Position numbers and translations under genes: made by a program | Assembly: GCA_946631935.1 (NCBI GenBank) | Contig: CAMPAP010000036.1 | Coordinates: 1-5,746, forward strand | Reading direction: 5' to 3' | Length of the DNA: 5,746 nucleotides | From: an uncultured Lachnospiraceae bacterium | GTDB taxonomy: Bacteria; Bacillota; Clostridia; Lachnospirales; Lachnospiraceae | The notes under the pieces: generated by a model | The model's input: only the letters and a program-made list of their open reading frames with translations | Database searches by the model: none | What the model was told of the DNA's origin: nothing | Shown here: positions 4,538 to 5,746 of the stretch, piece after piece | Layout: each line of letters starts with the position of its first letter | How positions within the stretch are numbered: the first letter of the stretch is position 1

Positions 4538-5746
4538 ATGGAAGAGAATTTTGATTTTAACGAACTCTTCGAGCTTCTTGAAAAAAAGGAATACGTAAAA
4601 CTCCGATCCGTCCTTTCCGAATGTAATGATGCGGATATCGCAGCCTGGATCGAGGACATGGATGCCGAAAGCGACAAGCTCAGGATATTCCGTATTCTCA
4701 CCAAGGATCAGGCAGCCGATGTTTTTTCTTATCTTGACCTTGATACCCAGCAGAGAATAATACGTTCCATGTCCGAGAAGGAAGCGGGAAGCATCATCGA
4801 TAACCTGATGGCCGATGATGCCGCAGACCTCATGGAAGAGATGCCTGCCAATGTCGTTACCAAGCTTCTTGCAAGCGCAAGTCCCGACACCAGACGTGAT
4901 ATAAATCACCTGCTCCGTTATGCAGAGGATTCTGCCGGAAGCATAATGACCGTTGAGTATGTGGATCTTAAGGAGTCTCTTACCGTATCCCAGGCGATAG
5001 AACGTATCCGCAGGGTCGGCGTTGACTCCGAGACCATCAATGTCTGCTATGTACTTGATGCGGGAAGACATCTTATAGGAACGGTTGCTCTCAGATATCT
5101 TCTTTTATCCGATGATAATGAAAAGATCGGGGACATCATGCACGAGAATGTCATTGCTCTCAATACCATGATGGACCAGGAGGAAGTTGCAAGACAGTTC
5201 ATGAAATACGACTTCACCACCATGCCGGTTGTAGATAACGAGAACCGGCTGGTAGGGATCATCACCGTCGATGATATCGTCGATATCATGGAAAAAGAGG
5301 CTACCGAGGATATGGAAAAAATGGCAGCTATTTTGCCTACGGATAAGCCTTATATGAAGACGGGGGTTATGGAGACCTATAAGAAGAGGATTCCCTGGCT
5401 GCTTCTCCTTATGGTAAGTGCCACCTTTACCGGTGCCATCATCAAATCCTTTGAGGATGCATTAAGTGTATGTGCGGTGCTTGTGGCATATATTCCCATG
5501 CTGATGGATACCGGCGGAAATGCCGGAGGACAGGCAAGCGTTACAGTCATCCGTGGACTCTCCCTGGGTGAGATAGAATATGCGGACATTTTAAGGGTTA
5601 TCTGGAAAGAGCTGAGAGTGGCATTTGTATGCGGGATCACACTTGCTTTGGCAAATTTTGCAAAGCTTATACTGCTGGATCACGTAGCGGTTCCCGTTGC
5701 CATAGTTGTCTGCCTTACACTTGTATCAGCGGTGCTTATGGCAATG
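4538..5746 (+). CDS. mgtE: MgtE-type magnesium transporter/channel (3' end outside window)
   Basis: The frame is open from ATG 4538 to the last base, giving 403 residues of a family usually about 450 long, so roughly the final tenth is missing. MgtE is a homodimeric Mg2+ channel of the inner membrane whose cytoplasmic domains bind Mg2+ and close the pore when magnesium is plentiful. The domain order is canonical: an acidic helical N domain (about 6-125), including MADDAADLMEEMP (91-103); a first CBS domain starting at EDSAGSIMTVEYV (130-142); a second CBS domain (about 201-252), with FTTMPVVDNENRLVGIITVDDI (226-247); the connecting plug helix (about 253-283); then membrane helices from about 285. 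The family signature PMLMDTGGNAGGQAS (320-334) is intact, with the Gly-Asn pair and Gln that line the pore entrance. The last visible helix (about 385-403) is cut, and the final helix carrying the conserved pore Asp lies outside. It has its own promoter and ribosome site downstream of a strong terminator. Confidence 0.97.
   Translation, partial: MEENFDFNELFELLEKKEYVKLRSVLSECNDADIAAWIEDMDAESDKLRIFRILTKDQAADVFSYLDLDTQQRIIRSMSEKEAGSIIDNLMADDAADLMEEMPANVVTKLLASASPDTRRDINHLLRYAEDSAGSIMTVEYVDLKESLTVSQAIERIRRVGVDSETINVCYVLDAGRHLIGTVALRYLLLSDDNEKIGDIMHENVIALNTMMDQEEVARQFMKYDFTTMPVVDNENRLVGIITVDDIVDIMEKEATEDMEKMAAILPTDKPYMKTGVMETYKKRIPWLLLLMVSATFTGAIIKSFEDALSVCAVLVAYIPMLMDTGGNAGGQASVTVIRGLSLGEIEYADILRVIWKELRVAFVCGITLALANFAKLILLDHVAVPVAIVVCLTLVSAVLMAM

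Noticed and set aside
4391..5071. Minus-strand open frame of 226 codons over the start of mgtE
   Set aside because: It overlaps the well-supported mgtE frame and its promoter, runs into the upstream terminator, and its translation has no recognisable domain.

Overview
The window looks like chromosome from a Gram-positive, motile, moderately AT-rich anaerobe, most likely of the Lachnospiraceae (Butyrivibrio and relatives). This is inferred from protein style, the strong GGAGG-type ribosome sites before three of the genes, A/T-flanked intrinsic terminators, and a conserved small protein with a DIRIPK...DPWA C-terminus that I associate with clostridia. No sequence search was possible, so the taxonomic call is tentative.

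Layout, left to right. (1) Bases 1-233 hold the 3' end of a plus-strand gene whose product ends in a beta-helix-like repeat. (2) A 14-bp perfect hairpin flanked by A and T tracts fills almost the whole 36-nt gap and can terminate transcription from both sides. (3) A minus-strand gene (770-270) encodes a 166-aa conserved protein of unknown function, possibly the DUF6935 family. (4) A 217-base divergent region (783-999) holds a short inverted repeat, a symmetric TATAAT-like element and an A-rich imperfect tandem repeat that runs over the next start codon. (5) Bases 1000-2592 encode a 530-aa multi-pass membrane glycosyltransferase of the PMT/ArnT-like (GT39-type) superfamily. (6) Bases 2704-4389 encode a complete 561-aa methyl-accepting chemotaxis protein (TM, Cache-like sensor, TM, HAMP, signalling domain), followed by a strong intrinsic terminator. 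(7) Bases 4538-5746 encode the first 403 residues of an MgtE magnesium transporter/channel, cut by the right edge, with its own extended -10 promoter.

The genes do not form an obvious pathway. Each appears to be its own transcription unit: the first pair is convergent, the second divergent, and the last two are separated by a strong terminator. Only the glycosyltransferase-to-chemoreceptor junction lacks a clear terminator, so read-through there is possible. I see no mobile element, CRISPR array, tRNA/rRNA gene or defence cassette, and nothing that amounts to a clearly new multi-gene system. The items most worth a second look are the unknown 166-aa protein with its upstream inverted repeat, the unusual start region of the glycosyltransferase, and an mgtE leader too short for the M-box magnesium riboswitch often found before mgtE in Firmicutes.
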